64,000 nt of DNA, from positions 2,046,001 to 2,110,000 of the forward strand of contig NZ_JAUSYG010000001.1 in assembly GCF_030816725.1 (NCBI RefSeq). Direction: 5' to 3'. The number at the start of each line of letters is the position of its first letter. Within the stretch, counting starts at the first letter, position 1. A program made the translations under genes and the position numbers. The notes beneath the pieces were generated by a model. It saw nothing but the letters and a program-made list of their open reading frames with translations. It searched no databases and had not been told where the DNA came from. Origin of the DNA: Pseudarthrobacter defluvii. Its GTDB lineage: Bacteria; Actinomycetota; Actinomycetes; Actinomycetales; Micrococcaceae. This document shows, one piece after another, positions 20,764-30,666 of this stretch.

Positions 20764-21744
20764 TTACTCGTCCAGCATTTCAGGCGTCACATTGGCGTCC
20801 GTTCCGGGAACGCCGAGATCAAGGGCCCGTTTGTCGGCCATGGCCAGCAAGCGCCGGATCCGTCCCGCAATGGCGTCCTTGGTCATGACGGGGTCGGCCA
20901 GCCGGCCCAGCTCGTCGAGGCTGGCCTGCTTGTGCGCCACCCGCAGCTCGCCCGCGTATTTCAGGTGGTCCGGAACGTCGTCGCCCAGGATCTCGAGCGC
21001 CCGCTCAACGCGGGCCCCGGCGGCTACTGCTGCCTGGGCGGAGCGGCGCAGGTTGGCGTCGTCAAAGTTGGCAAGGCGGTTGGCGGTGGCCCTGACCTCC
21101 TTGCGCATGCGGCGCTCCTCCCACACCATCAGCGCGTCGTGGGCGCCCATGCGCGTCAGGAGCGCGGCGATGGTGTCGCCGTCGCGGATGACCACGCGGT
21201 CCACTCCCCTGACCTCCCGGGCCTTGGCCTGGATATCCAGCCGGCGGGCGGCGCCCACCAGCGCCAGGGCGGATTCGGGCCCCGGGCAGGTGACCTCCAG
21301 TGATGACGAGCGGCCCGGTTCCGTGAGCGAGCCGTGGGCCAGGAACGCCCCGCGCCACACGGCCTCGGCATCCGCCGCGGAACCGTTGACGACTGCGGAT
21401 GGCAGCCCGCGCACGGGGCGGCCCCGCCCATCCAGGAGGCCGGTCTGGCGTGCCAGCGCCTCGCCGTCGCGGACCACCCGCACCACGTAGCGGCTGGCGC
21501 GCCGCAGCCCGCCGGCGGAGACCACGATGATTTCGCTTTGGTGGCCGTACACCTCCGCGATGGCGGCCCGGAGCCGGCGGGCAGTGGATGCCAGGTCCAC
21601 TTCCGCCTCGATGACGATCCTGCCGGAAATGATGTGCAGTCCCCCGGCGAACCGGAGCATTGCGGAGACTTCAGCCTTGCGCACTGATGACTTCTTGATG
21701 TCCAGACGGGACAGTTCTTCCTTGACTGATGCTGTCAGTGCCAT
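20764..21744 (-). CDS. whiA: DNA-binding protein WhiA
   Basis: Actinobacterial and Firmicute regulator; in Streptomyces it acts with WhiB in sporulation and division. The 326-residue protein opens with [16 protein letters not shown] and [12 protein letters not shown], the degenerate LAGLIDADG-like N-terminal domain, and ends in a helix-turn-helix region ([11 protein letters not shown] and [17 protein letters not shown]). It starts nine bases after yvcK in the conserved uvrC-rapZ-yvcK-whiA block, with AAGG before the ATG. Confidence 0.95.
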   Translation of the reverse strand: MALTASVKEELSRLDIKKSSVRKAEVSAMLRFAGGLHIISGRIVIEAEVDLASTARRLRAAIAEVYGHQSEIIVVSAGGLRRASRYVVRVVRDGEALARQTGLLDGRGRPVRGLPSAVVNGSAADAEAVWRGAFLAHGSLTEPGRSSSLEVTCPGPESALALVGAARRLDIQAKAREVRGVDRVVIRDGDTIAALLTRMGAHDALMVWEERRMRKEVRATANRLANFDDANLRRSAQAAVAAGARVERALEILGDDVPDHLKYAGELRVAHKQASLDELGRLADPVMTKDAIAGRIRRLLAMADKRALDLGVPGTDANVTPEMLDE

Positions 21745-21753
21745 GGCACCTTC

Positions 21754-22773
21754 CTAACTGTTCCCAAAAATGTCCTGGTACGCCGTGGCCAGCCTGAGCG
21801 GCTCGTGGACGGGGCGGCGACCCGACGCCCCTACTTTACCCAAGACGACTTCCGCTCCGAGCATGCCGGCGGCCTTCTCGAACTCCTGCCGGTCCGGTAC
21901 CGACGCTGGATCGGCCAGGACCACGTCCACGCTGAACTCCGGGGCGTAGCGCCGGAGGACGTGCAAATGGTCCGCGGCCGTCATGCCGGTGGTTTCCTTG
22001 GTGTCCGTGGCCAGATTCATGGTCAGGCAGCGCTTGGCGGGGGTGCTGCACAGGGCCTGCCGCATTTCCGGCAGGAGCAGGTGCGGCAGGACGGACGTGT
22101 ACCAGGAGCCCGGGCCCAGGACCACCCAGTCGGCCAGTTCGATGGCGGTCAGGGCGTCGGTGCAGGCCGGGGCTGCCGCGGGCAGGAGCCGGACTTCCTC
22201 CAGTGAACCGGCCACGGCGCACCGCGCCTGGCCACGGATGGTCTGCAGTCTGGTGCCACCGTCGGGGGCAGCCACCCGCACGTCGCCTTCGATGGTGAGC
22301 GGGACGGTGGACATGGGCAGGACCTGCCCCCGGGCACCCAGCAGGGCCCCGGCCCACTTGAGCCCTGCGACGGCGTCGCCCAGCAGCTCCCAGAGGGTGA
22401 CGATCAGCAGGTTGCCCATGGCATGCTCGTCCAGGGATCCGCCGGGGCCCTTCCCGGCGTGGAACCGGTGCTGCATGACGTCGCGCCAGGTGCGTCCCCA
22501 GTCCGTGTCGTCGCAGAGAGCGGACAGTGCCATCCGGAGGTCTCCCGGCGGAAGGACGCCGTACTCCTCGCGCAGGCGCCCGGAGGAGCCGCCGTCGTCC
22601 GCTACCGTGACCACTGCGGTGAGCTCGGAGGTGAGCAGCCGCAGTGCCGACAGCGAGGCCGCCAGGCCGTGGCCGCCGCCCAGGGCCACCACGTTGGGGC
22701 CCTTGTCCTGCTGGCCCGAGCCCTTGCCAGCGGCCGGCGGCACCAGGGGCAGGGCTCCGGTGAACAGGGCCAT
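21754..22773 (-). CDS. yvcK: YvcK-family protein (CofD-like, gluconeogenesis factor)
   Basis: A UDP-sugar-binding regulatory protein in studied bacteria, needed for growth on gluconeogenic carbon and for envelope homeostasis. The 339 residues contain the nucleotide-binding GGGHGLAASLSAL, TVADDGGSSGRLR, and LPPGDLRMALSAL. The ATG overlaps the rapZ stop (TAATG). The product may be annotated as a 2-phospho-L-lactate transferase-like protein, but the gene context (rapZ, whiA) supports the YvcK role. Confidence 0.92.
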   Translation of the reverse strand: MALFTGALPLVPPAAGKGSGQQDKGPNVVALGGGHGLAASLSALRLLTSELTAVVTVADDGGSSGRLREEYGVLPPGDLRMALSALCDDTDWGRTWRDVMQHRFHAGKGPGGSLDEHAMGNLLIVTLWELLGDAVAGLKWAGALLGARGQVLPMSTVPLTIEGDVRVAAPDGGTRLQTIRGQARCAVAGSLEEVRLLPAAAPACTDALTAIELADWVVLGPGSWYTSVLPHLLLPEMRQALCSTPAKRCLTMNLATDTKETTGMTAADHLHVLRRYAPEFSVDVVLADPASVPDRQEFEKAAGMLGAEVVLGKVGASGRRPVHEPLRLATAYQDIFGNS

Positions 22774-23696
22774 TACTCGCGGCCCAGATCCCGGTGCGCT
22801 GTGGTCACCGTGACCCGCGGGTACTGCGCGAGTTTCTTGGAAAGTTCAACGGCAACGGCAACGGAGCGGTGCTTGCCGCCGGTACAGCCGACCGCGATGG
22901 TGGCGTAGTGCTTGTTTTCCCTGCGGTACCCCTCCAGGACGGGTTCCAGGGCCAGGACGTAGCGGTCCACGAAGTTCTTGACGCCTTCGGCTTCCAGCAC
23001 GTAGTCGCTGACGTCCTTGTCCAGGCCGGTCTGCGGGCGCAGCTGCGGGACCCAGTGCGGATTGGGAATAAACCGGACGTCCGCCACGTAGTTGGCATCC
23101 ACCGGCAGCCCGTACTTGAAGCCGAAGCTCATGACGTTGAGCCGCAGAGCCACCGGCCCGGTTTCGCTGAAAAGTTCCGTGATGGCGGTAGCCAGCCCGT
23201 GGACGTTGTAGTTGGAGGTATCCAGGACGACGTCGGAGCTGTCGCGCAGTTCCTGCAGCAGCTCACGTTCGGCAGCGATTCCGTCAAGGATCCGTCCGCC
23301 GCCCTGCAGCGGGTGCGGGCGGCGGCCCTGTTCAAACCGGCGGACCAGGACGTTGTCACTGGCGTCAAGGAACAGGACCCGGAAGGTCACACCGCTTGCG
23401 GCCAATGCGTGCAGGGCGGCGCGGATGTCTGCGAAGAGGCCCTTGCTGCGCACGTCGATGACCACAGCCAGCCGTGGAATGGACTGGGGTGCGTGCGATA
23501 CCAGCTCCGCGAGCGTGCCCAGCATCTGCGGCGGAAGGTTCTCCACGACATACCAGCCGTGGTCCTCCAGGGCGTCAGCTGCGGTGCTTCGCCCCGCGCC
23601 GGACATTCCGGTGACCACCAGCAGCTCCGCTTCGAGCGGCTTGACGGGCTCCAGCCCGTCGTGACCGGCCCCGGAATCCGCCGTCGTGTCTGCCAT
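22773..23696 (-). CDS. rapZ: RNase adapter RapZ / nucleotide-binding YvcJ family
   Basis: P-loop protein of 307 residues with Walker [20 protein letters not shown], a Walker-B-like region [13 protein letters not shown], and the conserved C-terminal domain with [10 protein letters not shown]. In E. coli it controls glmS sRNA turnover; in Gram-positives it binds nucleotides and its target is unclear, so the actinobacterial role should not be assumed to be the E. coli one. The stop overlaps yvcK. Confidence 0.94.
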   Translation of the reverse strand: MADTTADSGAGHDGLEPVKPLEAELLVVTGMSGAGRSTAADALEDHGWYVVENLPPQMLGTLAELVSHAPQSIPRLAVVIDVRSKGLFADIRAALHALAASGVTFRVLFLDASDNVLVRRFEQGRRPHPLQGGGRILDGIAAERELLQELRDSSDVVLDTSNYNVHGLATAITELFSETGPVALRLNVMSFGFKYGLPVDANYVADVRFIPNPHWVPQLRPQTGLDKDVSDYVLEAEGVKNFVDRYVLALEPVLEGYRRENKHYATIAVGCTGGKHRSVAVAVELSKKLAQYPRVTVTTAHRDLGRE

Positions 23697-23764
23697 GAAC
23701 CCTGCCCCGTTTCCTCGTTGTCCCCTGGGCGGCCGCGATGGCGCTGCCCCGACCTTTACCCTAG

Positions 23765-25783
23765 CTAAGATTCAATGATTTCGCCGGTGGCCATGTTGAT
23801 TGCCGGCACGGCTGCGGCTTCGGGCCCGTCGGACGCGAAGTGGTTCACGATGGCACCGGCAAGTGCCGGCCCAATACCTTTCGCCTGGGCAAGCTCGTCG
23901 GCGCTGGCCGCCTTCACGCCCTTGACCGAGCCGAAGTGGGCCAGCAGAGCCTTGCGCTTGGAGGCGCCCAGCCCCGGAACGGCGTCCAGCGCGGAGACCG
24001 TCATGGCCTTGCCGCGCTTTTGCCGGTGGAACGTGATGGCGAAGCGGTGGGCCTCGTCACGGATGCGCTGCAGCAGGTACAGCCCCTGGGACGTTCGGGG
24101 CAGGACGACCGGAAAGTCGCTGTCAGGAAGCCATACTTCCTCCAGGCGCTTGGCCAGCCCCACCACGTACACATCATCGATGCCAAGGTCCCGCAGGGCG
24201 CGGGCCGCAGCGTTGACCTGCGGCTGCCCGCCGTCCACCACCACCAGGTTCGGCGGATAGGCGAACTTGGCCTTCGGTGCAGGCGTGGTGGTGTCCAGCA
24301 CCATGTCTCCGGCTGCGGGAACAGCGGGAGCAATCGCATCGGTGGGGTCGGCGGCAAGGACGGATTCATCCACCTGCGCGGACTTGTCCTGCAGGTAGTG
24401 GCGGAACCGGCGGGTCAGGACGTCATGCATGGCGGCCGTGTCATCGGCGGCCGCGGGGCCCGTGATGGAGAACTTGCGGTAGTCGGACTTCTTGGGGAGC
24501 CCGTCCTCCACCACCACCATGGAGGCCACCACGTTGGTGCCCTGCACGTGGGAAACGTCGAAGCACTCGATCCGCAGCAGCGGTACGGGCAGGTCCAGGG
24601 CTTCCTGGAGCTCCTGGAGGGCCTGGGACCTGACGGTGATGTCCCCCGCCCGCCGGGTCTTGTGGAGCTTCAGCGCGTGCTCGGCGTTCTCACGCACCGT
24701 TGACATCAGGGCCGCCTTGTCGCCTCGCTGCGGCACACGGATGTCGACTTTGGCCCCACGGATCCCCCCAAGCCACTTGGCCAGGTCTTCCGCGTTGCTG
24801 GGCGCTACCGGCACCAGGACTTCCCGGGGCAGCCGGCCGTGCGTTTCGCCGTCCTCGCCGTAAACCTGCTGCAGCAGGTGCTCCACCAGGTCAGGGGTGC
24901 TGAAGTCCTCAACTTTTTCCACCACCCAGCCGCGCTGGCCGCGGATCCTTCCGCCCCGGACGTGGAACACCTGGACGGCCGCTTCCAGCTCGTCTTCGTG
25001 AAGGGCAAAGACGTCAGCGTCAGTGTCCTCGGCCAGCACCACGGCGTTTCGCTCGAAGACCTTCCGCAGGGCGGTGATGTCGTCGCGCAGCCGGGCGGCG
25101 TGCTCGTAGTCGAGTTTCGCCACGGCGTTTGCCATCTGCTTTTCCAGCTTGTTGATGAACCTCTTCGCCTCGCCGCCCATGAAAGCGCAGAAATCATCGG
25201 CCAGCGCCTTGTGGTCCTCCGGGGAGATCCGCCCAACGCAGGGCGCCGAGCACTTGTCGATGTACCCCAGCAGGCAGGGCCGGCCGCTGGCTTCGGCCCG
25301 CTTGAAGACGCCGGCGCTGCAGCTCCGTACGGGAAAAACGCGGAGCAGGGTGTCCATGGTTTCCCGGATGGCACCGGCGGTGTAAGGGCCGAAGTAGCGC
25401 GTCCCCTTCCGCTTATCCCCGCGCATCACCTGCACCCGGGGATATTTCTCGCTCATGGTCACGGCGAGGTAGGGATAGGTCTTGTCATCGCGGAACACCA
25501 CGTTGAACCGTGGTTTGAATTCCTTGATCCAGGTGTATTCCAGCTGCAGGGACTCCAGCTCGCTGCCCACCACGGTCCACTCGACGCTGCTGGCCGCATG
25601 GACCATCGCGTAGGTTTTGGGCAGCAGACCGGCCGGGTTGGCGAAATAGGAATTCAGCCGGGACCGGAGGCTTTTCGCCTTGCCCACGTAAATGACCCGC
25701 CCGTGCGGATCGCGGAACCGGTAAACACCCGGGTTGGTGGGGATTTCACCGGTTTTGGGCCGGTAACTTGCTGGATTTGCCAC
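23765..25783 (-). CDS. uvrC: Excinuclease ABC subunit C
   Basis: Makes the dual incisions in nucleotide excision repair. The 672-residue protein has an N-terminal GIY-YIG nuclease ([18 protein letters not shown]), a Cys-bearing linker ([13 protein letters not shown]), a UVR motif that contacts UvrB ([22 protein letters not shown], residues about 210-231, quoted here as two overlapping parts), the RNase-H-like nuclease ([12 protein letters not shown] and VVDGGQPQV), and C-terminal helix-hairpin-helix repeats. GTG 25783 lies six bases from a TAGACT element, so it is probably leaderless. Confidence 0.96.
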   Translation of the reverse strand: MANPASYRPKTGEIPTNPGVYRFRDPHGRVIYVGKAKSLRSRLNSYFANPAGLLPKTYAMVHAASSVEWTVVGSELESLQLEYTWIKEFKPRFNVVFRDDKTYPYLAVTMSEKYPRVQVMRGDKRKGTRYFGPYTAGAIRETMDTLLRVFPVRSCSAGVFKRAEASGRPCLLGYIDKCSAPCVGRISPEDHKALADDFCAFMGGEAKRFINKLEKQMANAVAKLDYEHAARLRDDITALRKVFERNAVVLAEDTDADVFALHEDELEAAVQVFHVRGGRIRGQRGWVVEKVEDFSTPDLVEHLLQQVYGEDGETHGRLPREVLVPVAPSNAEDLAKWLGGIRGAKVDIRVPQRGDKAALMSTVRENAEHALKLHKTRRAGDITVRSQALQELQEALDLPVPLLRIECFDVSHVQGTNVVASMVVVEDGLPKKSDYRKFSITGPAAADDTAAMHDVLTRRFRHYLQDKSAQVDESVLAADPTDAIAPAVPAAGDMVLDTTTPAPKAKFAYPPNLVVVDGGQPQVNAAARALRDLGIDDVYVVGLAKRLEEVWLPDSDFPVVLPRTSQGLYLLQRIRDEAHRFAITFHRQKRGKAMTVSALDAVPGLGASKRKALLAHFGSVKGVKAASADELAQAKGIGPALAGAIVNHFASDGPEAAAVPAINMATGEIIES

Positions 25784-25795
25784 CTATCAAGTCTA
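25784..25795 (-). promoter_or_regulatory. uvrC -10 element, leaderless spacing
   Basis: On the minus strand, TAGACT (25795-25790) is followed by six bases and the uvrC GTG. There is no Shine-Dalgarno in the six-base gap. Confidence 0.55.
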
Positions 25796-25861
25796 CTGAG
25801 TTCCGCCCTGCCTCCTTGCCAGCCGGACGTAACCCGCCAACCCGGGAAGGCCCGGGGCCTG

Positions 25862-26530
25862 CTATTCGGCCGACTTGCTCTGGTTGTAGCTGGCGGAACG
25901 CTTTTGGCCGCTGAGTTCAGCAATCGAGTCCATGATCCGGTCCGTGACCTCACGGCGGGCGGGCAGGGAGTGGTCCGGGCCGGTCTTGTCGAAGTACAGG
26001 GGCTCCCCCACCTTCACGGTGAAGTGCTGCGGCCTGACCCCTTTTTCGCCGGCACGCTGGAGCTTCTCGGTGCCGATCAGGCCCACTGGAATCACTGGGG
26101 CCCCGGTGGTGAGCGCCAGCCAGCCGACGCCCGTACGCCCCCGGTAGAGGATGCCGTCACGGGAGCGGGTGCCTTCCGGGTAGATGCCGATGCCTCGCCC
26201 GGCCTCCAGGATGTCCAGCAGGGTCTTGAGCGCCTGCACGCTGGCAGCCTGTTCGCCGCGCTCCACCGGGATGGAACCGACGGATTCGAAAAAGGCTTTC
26301 ATGACCTTGCCCTTGACGCCGCCCGTGGTGAAGTACTCAGCCTTTGCGAAGAAGGCGACCGGACGGGGCATCAGCGCCTGGACGATCACGCTGTCGAAAA
26401 AGGACAGATGGTTGGGTGCCACAATGAAGGGGCCGTCAGAGGGGACATTGTCGAGCCCGACGACGGTCGGCCGGCACGTGCCCGAGATCAGGTTGCGGGT
26501 GGTCCAGCGGACGGCATCAAACATTTCCAT
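25862..26530 (-). CDS. 1-acyl-sn-glycerol-3-phosphate acyltransferase-like protein
   Basis: PlsC-family membrane-associated acyltransferase, inferred to acylate lysophosphatidate or a related lipid. The 222-residue protein has motif I NHLSFFD (NHX4D), motif II around GSIPVERG, motif III YPEGTRSRDG and motif IV VIPVGLIG. Its start overlaps the end of the upstream phosphatase by 14 bases. Several such paralogues occur in actinobacteria, so the exact substrate is uncertain. Confidence 0.88.
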   Translation of the reverse strand: MEMFDAVRWTTRNLISGTCRPTVVGLDNVPSDGPFIVAPNHLSFFDSVIVQALMPRPVAFFAKAEYFTTGGVKGKVMKAFFESVGSIPVERGEQAASVQALKTLLDILEAGRGIGIYPEGTRSRDGILYRGRTGVGWLALTTGAPVIPVGLIGTEKLQRAGEKGVRPQHFTVKVGEPLYFDKTGPDHSLPARREVTDRIMDSIAELSGQKRSASYNQSKSAE

Positions 26531-27233
26531 TGTTGCCCACCCCGCTCATCGCCGCTGTGTGGACAGCCTGCAGCCGCTCGATGACCGCCACCAGTTCTCC
26601 GCCCGTGCTGACGACGGCGACAGAGCCGGCTTCCTCCAGCTCGCCGTCCGGAGCGAACCCCCAGGCGACACCGATGCAGTCCAGTCCGTTGGCGATCGCA
26701 CCTGAGACGTCCTGGGCCCGGTCCCCCACCATGATGGCGTGCTGGGTGTCCAGGTCGCGCAGGGCGGCGGCAATGATTTCCGTCTTCCCCAGCGGAACGC
26801 CCTCCACCGCAGCTTCGTCGTCGCCCGAGCCGTGGATCCCGTGGAAGAAGCCGTCGATGCCGTGATGCGCCAGGACTTTGTGGGCGAGCCGCTGGGGCTT
26901 TTGGGTGGCGACAGCCACAGGCCGTCCCGCTGACGCAAACGACTCCAGGATGTCCCGGACGCCCGGGTACAGCCGGCTCTGCCCGATCCCGGTGGCCACA
27001 TAGTACTCGCGGTAGTGGCGGACCACTTCGTTCAGCCGGTCCGCCGGCACTTCTGCGATGTTGAGCAGTGAGTCGCTCAGCTTCGGGCCGATCATTGCAT
27101 CAAGCAGGTCCTGGTCCGGAACCGGGAGCCCCAGCCCGCGGAGCGCTGCTGCAATCCCCTCAGTTATACCGCCGGCAGGGTCGACAAGAGTGCCGTCCAG
27201 GTCAAAGATCACGGGCACTGTTGTTGAAGTCAC
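26517..27233 (-). CDS. HAD-family hydrolase, phosphoglycolate-phosphatase-like
   Basis: A 238-residue HAD phosphatase with motif I DLDGTLVDPAGG (nucleophile Asp), motif II VATQKPQ, motif III Lys near GKTEII and motif IV VGDRAQD. The cap domain lies between motifs I and II, as in Gph and PpaX. The substrate is unproven: phosphoglycolate, pyrophosphate-derived and sugar phosphates are all possible. It overlaps the acyltransferase by 14 bases, suggesting a two-gene operon. Confidence 0.87.
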   Translation of the reverse strand: MTSTTVPVIFDLDGTLVDPAGGITEGIAAALRGLGLPVPDQDLLDAMIGPKLSDSLLNIAEVPADRLNEVVRHYREYYVATGIGQSRLYPGVRDILESFASAGRPVAVATQKPQRLAHKVLAHHGIDGFFHGIHGSGDDEAAVEGVPLGKTEIIAAALRDLDTQHAIMVGDRAQDVSGAIANGLDCIGVAWGFAPDGELEEAGSVAVVSTGGELVAVIERLQAVHTAAMSGVGNNGNV

Positions 27234-27256
27234 CGGGTTAGTTTCTCACGACAGCA

Positions 27257-27309
27257 GGAATGCCTGAAACTCGCATTCCCCTTGAGGAATACTTCGGCGG
27301 ATTACCGCC
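27257..27309 (-). terminator. Possible double hairpin after uvrA
   Basis: Two short stems follow the uvrA stop on the minus strand: GGCGG/CCGCC around a four-base loop (27296-27309), then GGAATGC/GCATTCC (27257-27279). Neither has a T-run. Confidence 0.4.
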
Positions 27310-27313
27310 CCCT

Positions 27314-30238
27314 TTAGCCGAGGATCTCGGCCAGGAACTTCCCTGTGTGGCTGGTGGTGGACTTCGCCACCTGCTCAGGCGTTCCTGCCGCAACAATCTG
27401 GCCTCCGCCCGAACCGCCGTCAGGCCCGAGGTCCACCAGCCAATCGGCGCTCTTGATGACGTCCAGGTTGTGCTCGATGGTGATCACGGTGTTGCCCTTG
27501 TCCACCAGGCCCTGCAGGACCATCAACAGCTTGCGGATGTCTTCGAAGTGCAAACCGGTGGTGGGCTCGTCCAGTACATAGATGCTGCGGCCGTTGGACC
27601 GCTTCTGGAGTTCCGCCGCGAGCTTGACCCGTTGCGCTTCGCCGCCGGACAGGGTGGTGGCAGGCTGTCCCAGCCGGACGTAGCCCAGTCCCACGTCCAC
27701 CAGGGTGTTCAGGTGCCGTGCGATGGGTGAGAACGCTGCGAAGAATTCGGCGGCCTCTTCGATGGGCATGTTAAGGACGTCCGCGATGGTCTTGCCCTTG
27801 TAGTGCACTTCCAGGGTCTCGCGGTTGTAGCGGGCTCCGTGGCACACCTCGCAGGGAACGTAGACGTCAGGCAGGAAGTTCATTTCGATCTTCAGCGTGC
27901 CGTCACCGGAGCACGCCTCGCAGCGGCCGCCCTTGACGTTGAAGGAGAAGCGGCCCGGAAGGTAGCCGCGCACCTTGGCTTCGGTGGTTTCGGCAAAGAG
28001 CTTGCGGATATTGTCGAAGACGCCGGTGTAGGTGGCGGGGTTGGACCGCGGCGTGCGGCCGATGGGGCTCTGGTCCACGTGGACCACCTTGTCCAGGTGC
28101 TCCAGCCCCTGGACCGTCTTGTGACGGCCCGCCACCTGCTTGGCGCCGTTGAGCTTGTTCGCCAGGACCTTGTACAGGATCTCGTTCACGAGAGTCGACT
28201 TGCCCGAACCGCTCACGCCGGTCACCGCGGTGAAAAGCCCCAAGGGGAAGGCGGCATCGACGTTCACGAGGTTGTTCTCCCGTGCGCCCACCACCTTGAT
28301 CTCACGCTTTTTGTCGTACTTGCGGCGCTTTTTGGGCACGTCGATGGCCTTGCGGCCGGACAGGTAGTCGCCCGTCAGCGATTCCCTGTTCTCCAGCAGA
28401 TCCTTGTAGGTTCCGGAGTGGACCACCTGGCCGCCGTGCTCGCCGGCGCCCGGTCCGATGTCCACGATCCAGTCGGCAACGTGGATGGTGTCCTCGTCGT
28501 GCTCGACGACGATGAGGGTGTTTCCCATGTCGCGGAGCCGGGTGAGGGTTTCGATCAGCCGGCGGTTGTCCCGCTGGTGCAGGCCGATGGAGGGTTCGTC
28601 GAGGACGTAGAGGACGCCCACCAGTCCGGAGCCGATCTGGGTGGCGAGCCGGATGCGCTGTGCTTCGCCGCCGGAGAGGGTGGCGGACGGGCGCTCAAGG
28701 TTGAGGTACTCCAGGCCAACGTCCAGGAGGAAGGTCAGGCGGGCCTGGATCTCCTTGAGGACCTGGTGGGCGATCTGGGCTTCGCGTCCGGTCAGCACCA
28801 GGTTGTTCAGGAACTCCGCGCAGTCCCGCATGGGCAGCGCAGCCACCTCGGCGATGGACTTGCCGTTGATCAACACCGAAAGGGATGCGGGGTTGAGGCG
28901 TGCGCCGTTGCAGGCGGGGCAGGGAACCTGCCGCATGTACTCCTCGTAGCGGTCGCGGGCCCAGTCGGAATCAGTCTCGCCGTGCTTGCGGTGCACGTAC
29001 TGGATGGCACCTTCGAATCCAGTGCTGTACTTGCGTTCGCGGCCGAACCGGTTGCGGTACTGCACCACCACCTTGTGGTCCTTGCCGTGCAGGATGGTCT
29101 GGCGTACGTCCTTGCCCAGCTTCTCCCACGGGGTGGACATGGAGAAGCCCACTTCCTTGGCCAGGCCCTCCAGCAACCGGTTCCAGTACTCAGTGGTGGC
29201 GGTGCCCATTGACCAGGGTGCGATGGCGCCCTCCGACAGGGAAAGCTCCGGGTTGGGAACAATGAGTTCCTCATCCACCTCCAGCCGCGTGCCGATTCCG
29301 CTGCAGGCGGCACAGGCGCCGAACGGGTTGTTGAACGAGAAGGAGCGGGGCTCGATCTCATCAATGGCGAGGGGGTGCTCATTGGGGCATGCGAGGTTTT
29401 CCGAGAACGCGCGGATGCGTCCTGGCGCGTCGGCTTCAAGGTCCACGAATTCGGCAAGGACACGCCCTTCGGACAGTCCGAGGGCTGTTTCGATGGAGTC
29501 GGTAAGCCGCTGGCTGATGCCCTCCTTGACCACCAGGCGGTCCACCACCACTTCAATGGTGTGCTTGAACTGCTTGCCCAGCTTGGGGGGATCGCTCAGC
29601 TGGACCAGGTTGCCGTCCACCCGGGCCCGGGAGTATCCCTTGGCGCTCAATTCCTTGAAGAGGTCAACGAACTCGCCCTTGCGGCCGCGCACCACCGGCG
29701 CCAGTACCTGGAAGCGTGTGCCCTCGTCGAGTTCAAGGAGCTGGTCCACGATCTGCTGCGGCGTCTGCTTGGACACCGGCTCACCGCACACCGGGCAGTG
29801 GGGCCTGCCCACGCGGGCCCACAACAGGCGCATGTAGTCATAGATTTCGGTGATGGTGCCCACCGTGGACCGCGGGTTCTTGCTGGTGGACTTCTGGTCG
29901 ATGGAGACCGCCGGTGAGAGGCCTTCGATGAAATCGACGTCGGGCTTGTCCACCTGGCCCAGGAACTGGCGTGCGTAGGCGGACAGCGATTCAACGTAGC
30001 GCCGCTGGCCCTCCGCGAAGATGGTGTCGAATGCCAGCGAGGACTTGCCGGACCCGGAGAGGCCGGTGAAGACGATCATGGCGTCACGCGGCAGATCGAG
30101 GTCCACGTTGCGCAGGTTGTGCTCCCGCGCGCCCTTCACCACGAGGCGGGAGAGATCCGGACGCTGGACGGCCGCAGCAGCGGGTACGGCGAGGGCGGTG
30201 GAGGGGGCAGGGGTTTCTTCAGCTAAGGCTTTAGGCAC
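27314..30238 (-). CDS. uvrA: Excinuclease ABC subunit A
   Basis: Damage-recognition ATPase of nucleotide excision repair. The 974-residue protein has two ABC ATPase modules: Walker [13 protein letters not shown] and [12 protein letters not shown], signatures [12 protein letters not shown] and [12 protein letters not shown]. Zinc-finger Cys sets appear at [36 protein letters not shown] and CEVCHG. It starts at GTG 30238, with a -10 element six bases away and no Shine-Dalgarno. A palindrome sits just upstream of the -10. Confidence 0.97.
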   Translation of the reverse strand: MPKALAEETPAPSTALAVPAAAAVQRPDLSRLVVKGAREHNLRNVDLDLPRDAMIVFTGLSGSGKSSLAFDTIFAEGQRRYVESLSAYARQFLGQVDKPDVDFIEGLSPAVSIDQKSTSKNPRSTVGTITEIYDYMRLLWARVGRPHCPVCGEPVSKQTPQQIVDQLLELDEGTRFQVLAPVVRGRKGEFVDLFKELSAKGYSRARVDGNLVQLSDPPKLGKQFKHTIEVVVDRLVVKEGISQRLTDSIETALGLSEGRVLAEFVDLEADAPGRIRAFSENLACPNEHPLAIDEIEPRSFSFNNPFGACAACSGIGTRLEVDEELIVPNPELSLSEGAIAPWSMGTATTEYWNRLLEGLAKEVGFSMSTPWEKLGKDVRQTILHGKDHKVVVQYRNRFGRERKYSTGFEGAIQYVHRKHGETDSDWARDRYEEYMRQVPCPACNGARLNPASLSVLINGKSIAEVAALPMRDCAEFLNNLVLTGREAQIAHQVLKEIQARLTFLLDVGLEYLNLERPSATLSGGEAQRIRLATQIGSGLVGVLYVLDEPSIGLHQRDNRRLIETLTRLRDMGNTLIVVEHDEDTIHVADWIVDIGPGAGEHGGQVVHSGTYKDLLENRESLTGDYLSGRKAIDVPKKRRKYDKKREIKVVGARENNLVNVDAAFPLGLFTAVTGVSGSGKSTLVNEILYKVLANKLNGAKQVAGRHKTVQGLEHLDKVVHVDQSPIGRTPRSNPATYTGVFDNIRKLFAETTEAKVRGYLPGRFSFNVKGGRCEACSGDGTLKIEMNFLPDVYVPCEVCHGARYNRETLEVHYKGKTIADVLNMPIEEAAEFFAAFSPIARHLNTLVDVGLGYVRLGQPATTLSGGEAQRVKLAAELQKRSNGRSIYVLDEPTTGLHFEDIRKLLMVLQGLVDKGNTVITIEHNLDVIKSADWLVDLGPDGGSGGGQIVAAGTPEQVAKSTTSHTGKFLAEILG

Positions 30239-30250
30239 CCCATAATGCTA
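30239..30250 (-). promoter_or_regulatory. uvrA -10 element, leaderless spacing
   Basis: On the minus strand, TAGCAT (30250-30245) is followed by TATGGG and then GTG. This predicts that transcription starts at or next to the start codon. Confidence 0.55.
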
Positions 30251-30251
30251 A

Positions 30252-30267
30252 TCGAAAACTTTTTCGA
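30252..30267. promoter_or_regulatory. Palindrome over the uvrA promoter spacer (candidate LexA-type operator)
   Basis: TCGAAAAC TTTTTCGA is a 16-bp near-perfect palindrome (mismatch only at the centre), one base upstream of the uvrA -10. It resembles the Gram-positive SOS box TCGAAC-N4-GTTCGA but has A/T where that box has C/G at the inner positions. Confidence 0.4.
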
Positions 30268-30285
30268 ACACTGACGGTTCCGCCG

Positions 30286-30666
30286 TCAGGGAACATCGTA
30301 GGCAGCGGCCAGCAGCTTTACCGCTTCGGCAAAGCTGGCTCCCTGGGATTTTGCGACGGCGGCATAGGCGGCTGCGGCGTCGGACAGGCCTCCCAGGCGC
30401 TCATCACGGGCGCAAACCACGGTCCCGTTCCGCCCGCGGGTGGCGACGACGCCGGCCGCCTCCAGCTCCTTATAGGCCCTGGCCACGGTGTGGGGTGCGA
30501 CGTCGAGTTTTTCTGCAAGGGCCCGGACCGCGGGGAGCCTGCTGCCGGGGGCCAGCGCCCCGGTGTCCGCCAAGTGGATGACCTGCAGCCGCAGCTGCTC
30601 GAAGAGCGCTACGCTGCTGGCAGGGTTGGGCCGCCAAGAGCCCGGGAAGTCGGCAGCAGCATTCAC
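30286..30666 (-). CDS. GntR-family regulator, YtrA-like
   Basis: A 126-residue short GntR regulator. The winged helix is typical (QVIHLADTGALAPGSRLP, then VRALAEKLDVAPHTVARAY and ELEAAGVVATRGRNGT), followed by only about 50 residues, as in YtrA regulators that control ABC transporters. GTG 30666 overlaps the stop of the ABC gene before it (GTGA). It is therefore the last gene of an ABC-ABC-GntR unit and probably regulates that unit. Confidence 0.88.
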   Translation of the reverse strand: MNAAADFPGSWRPNPASSVALFEQLRLQVIHLADTGALAPGSRLPAVRALAEKLDVAPHTVARAYKELEAAGVVATRGRNGTVVCARDERLGGLSDAAAAYAAVAKSQGASFAEAVKLLAAAYDVP

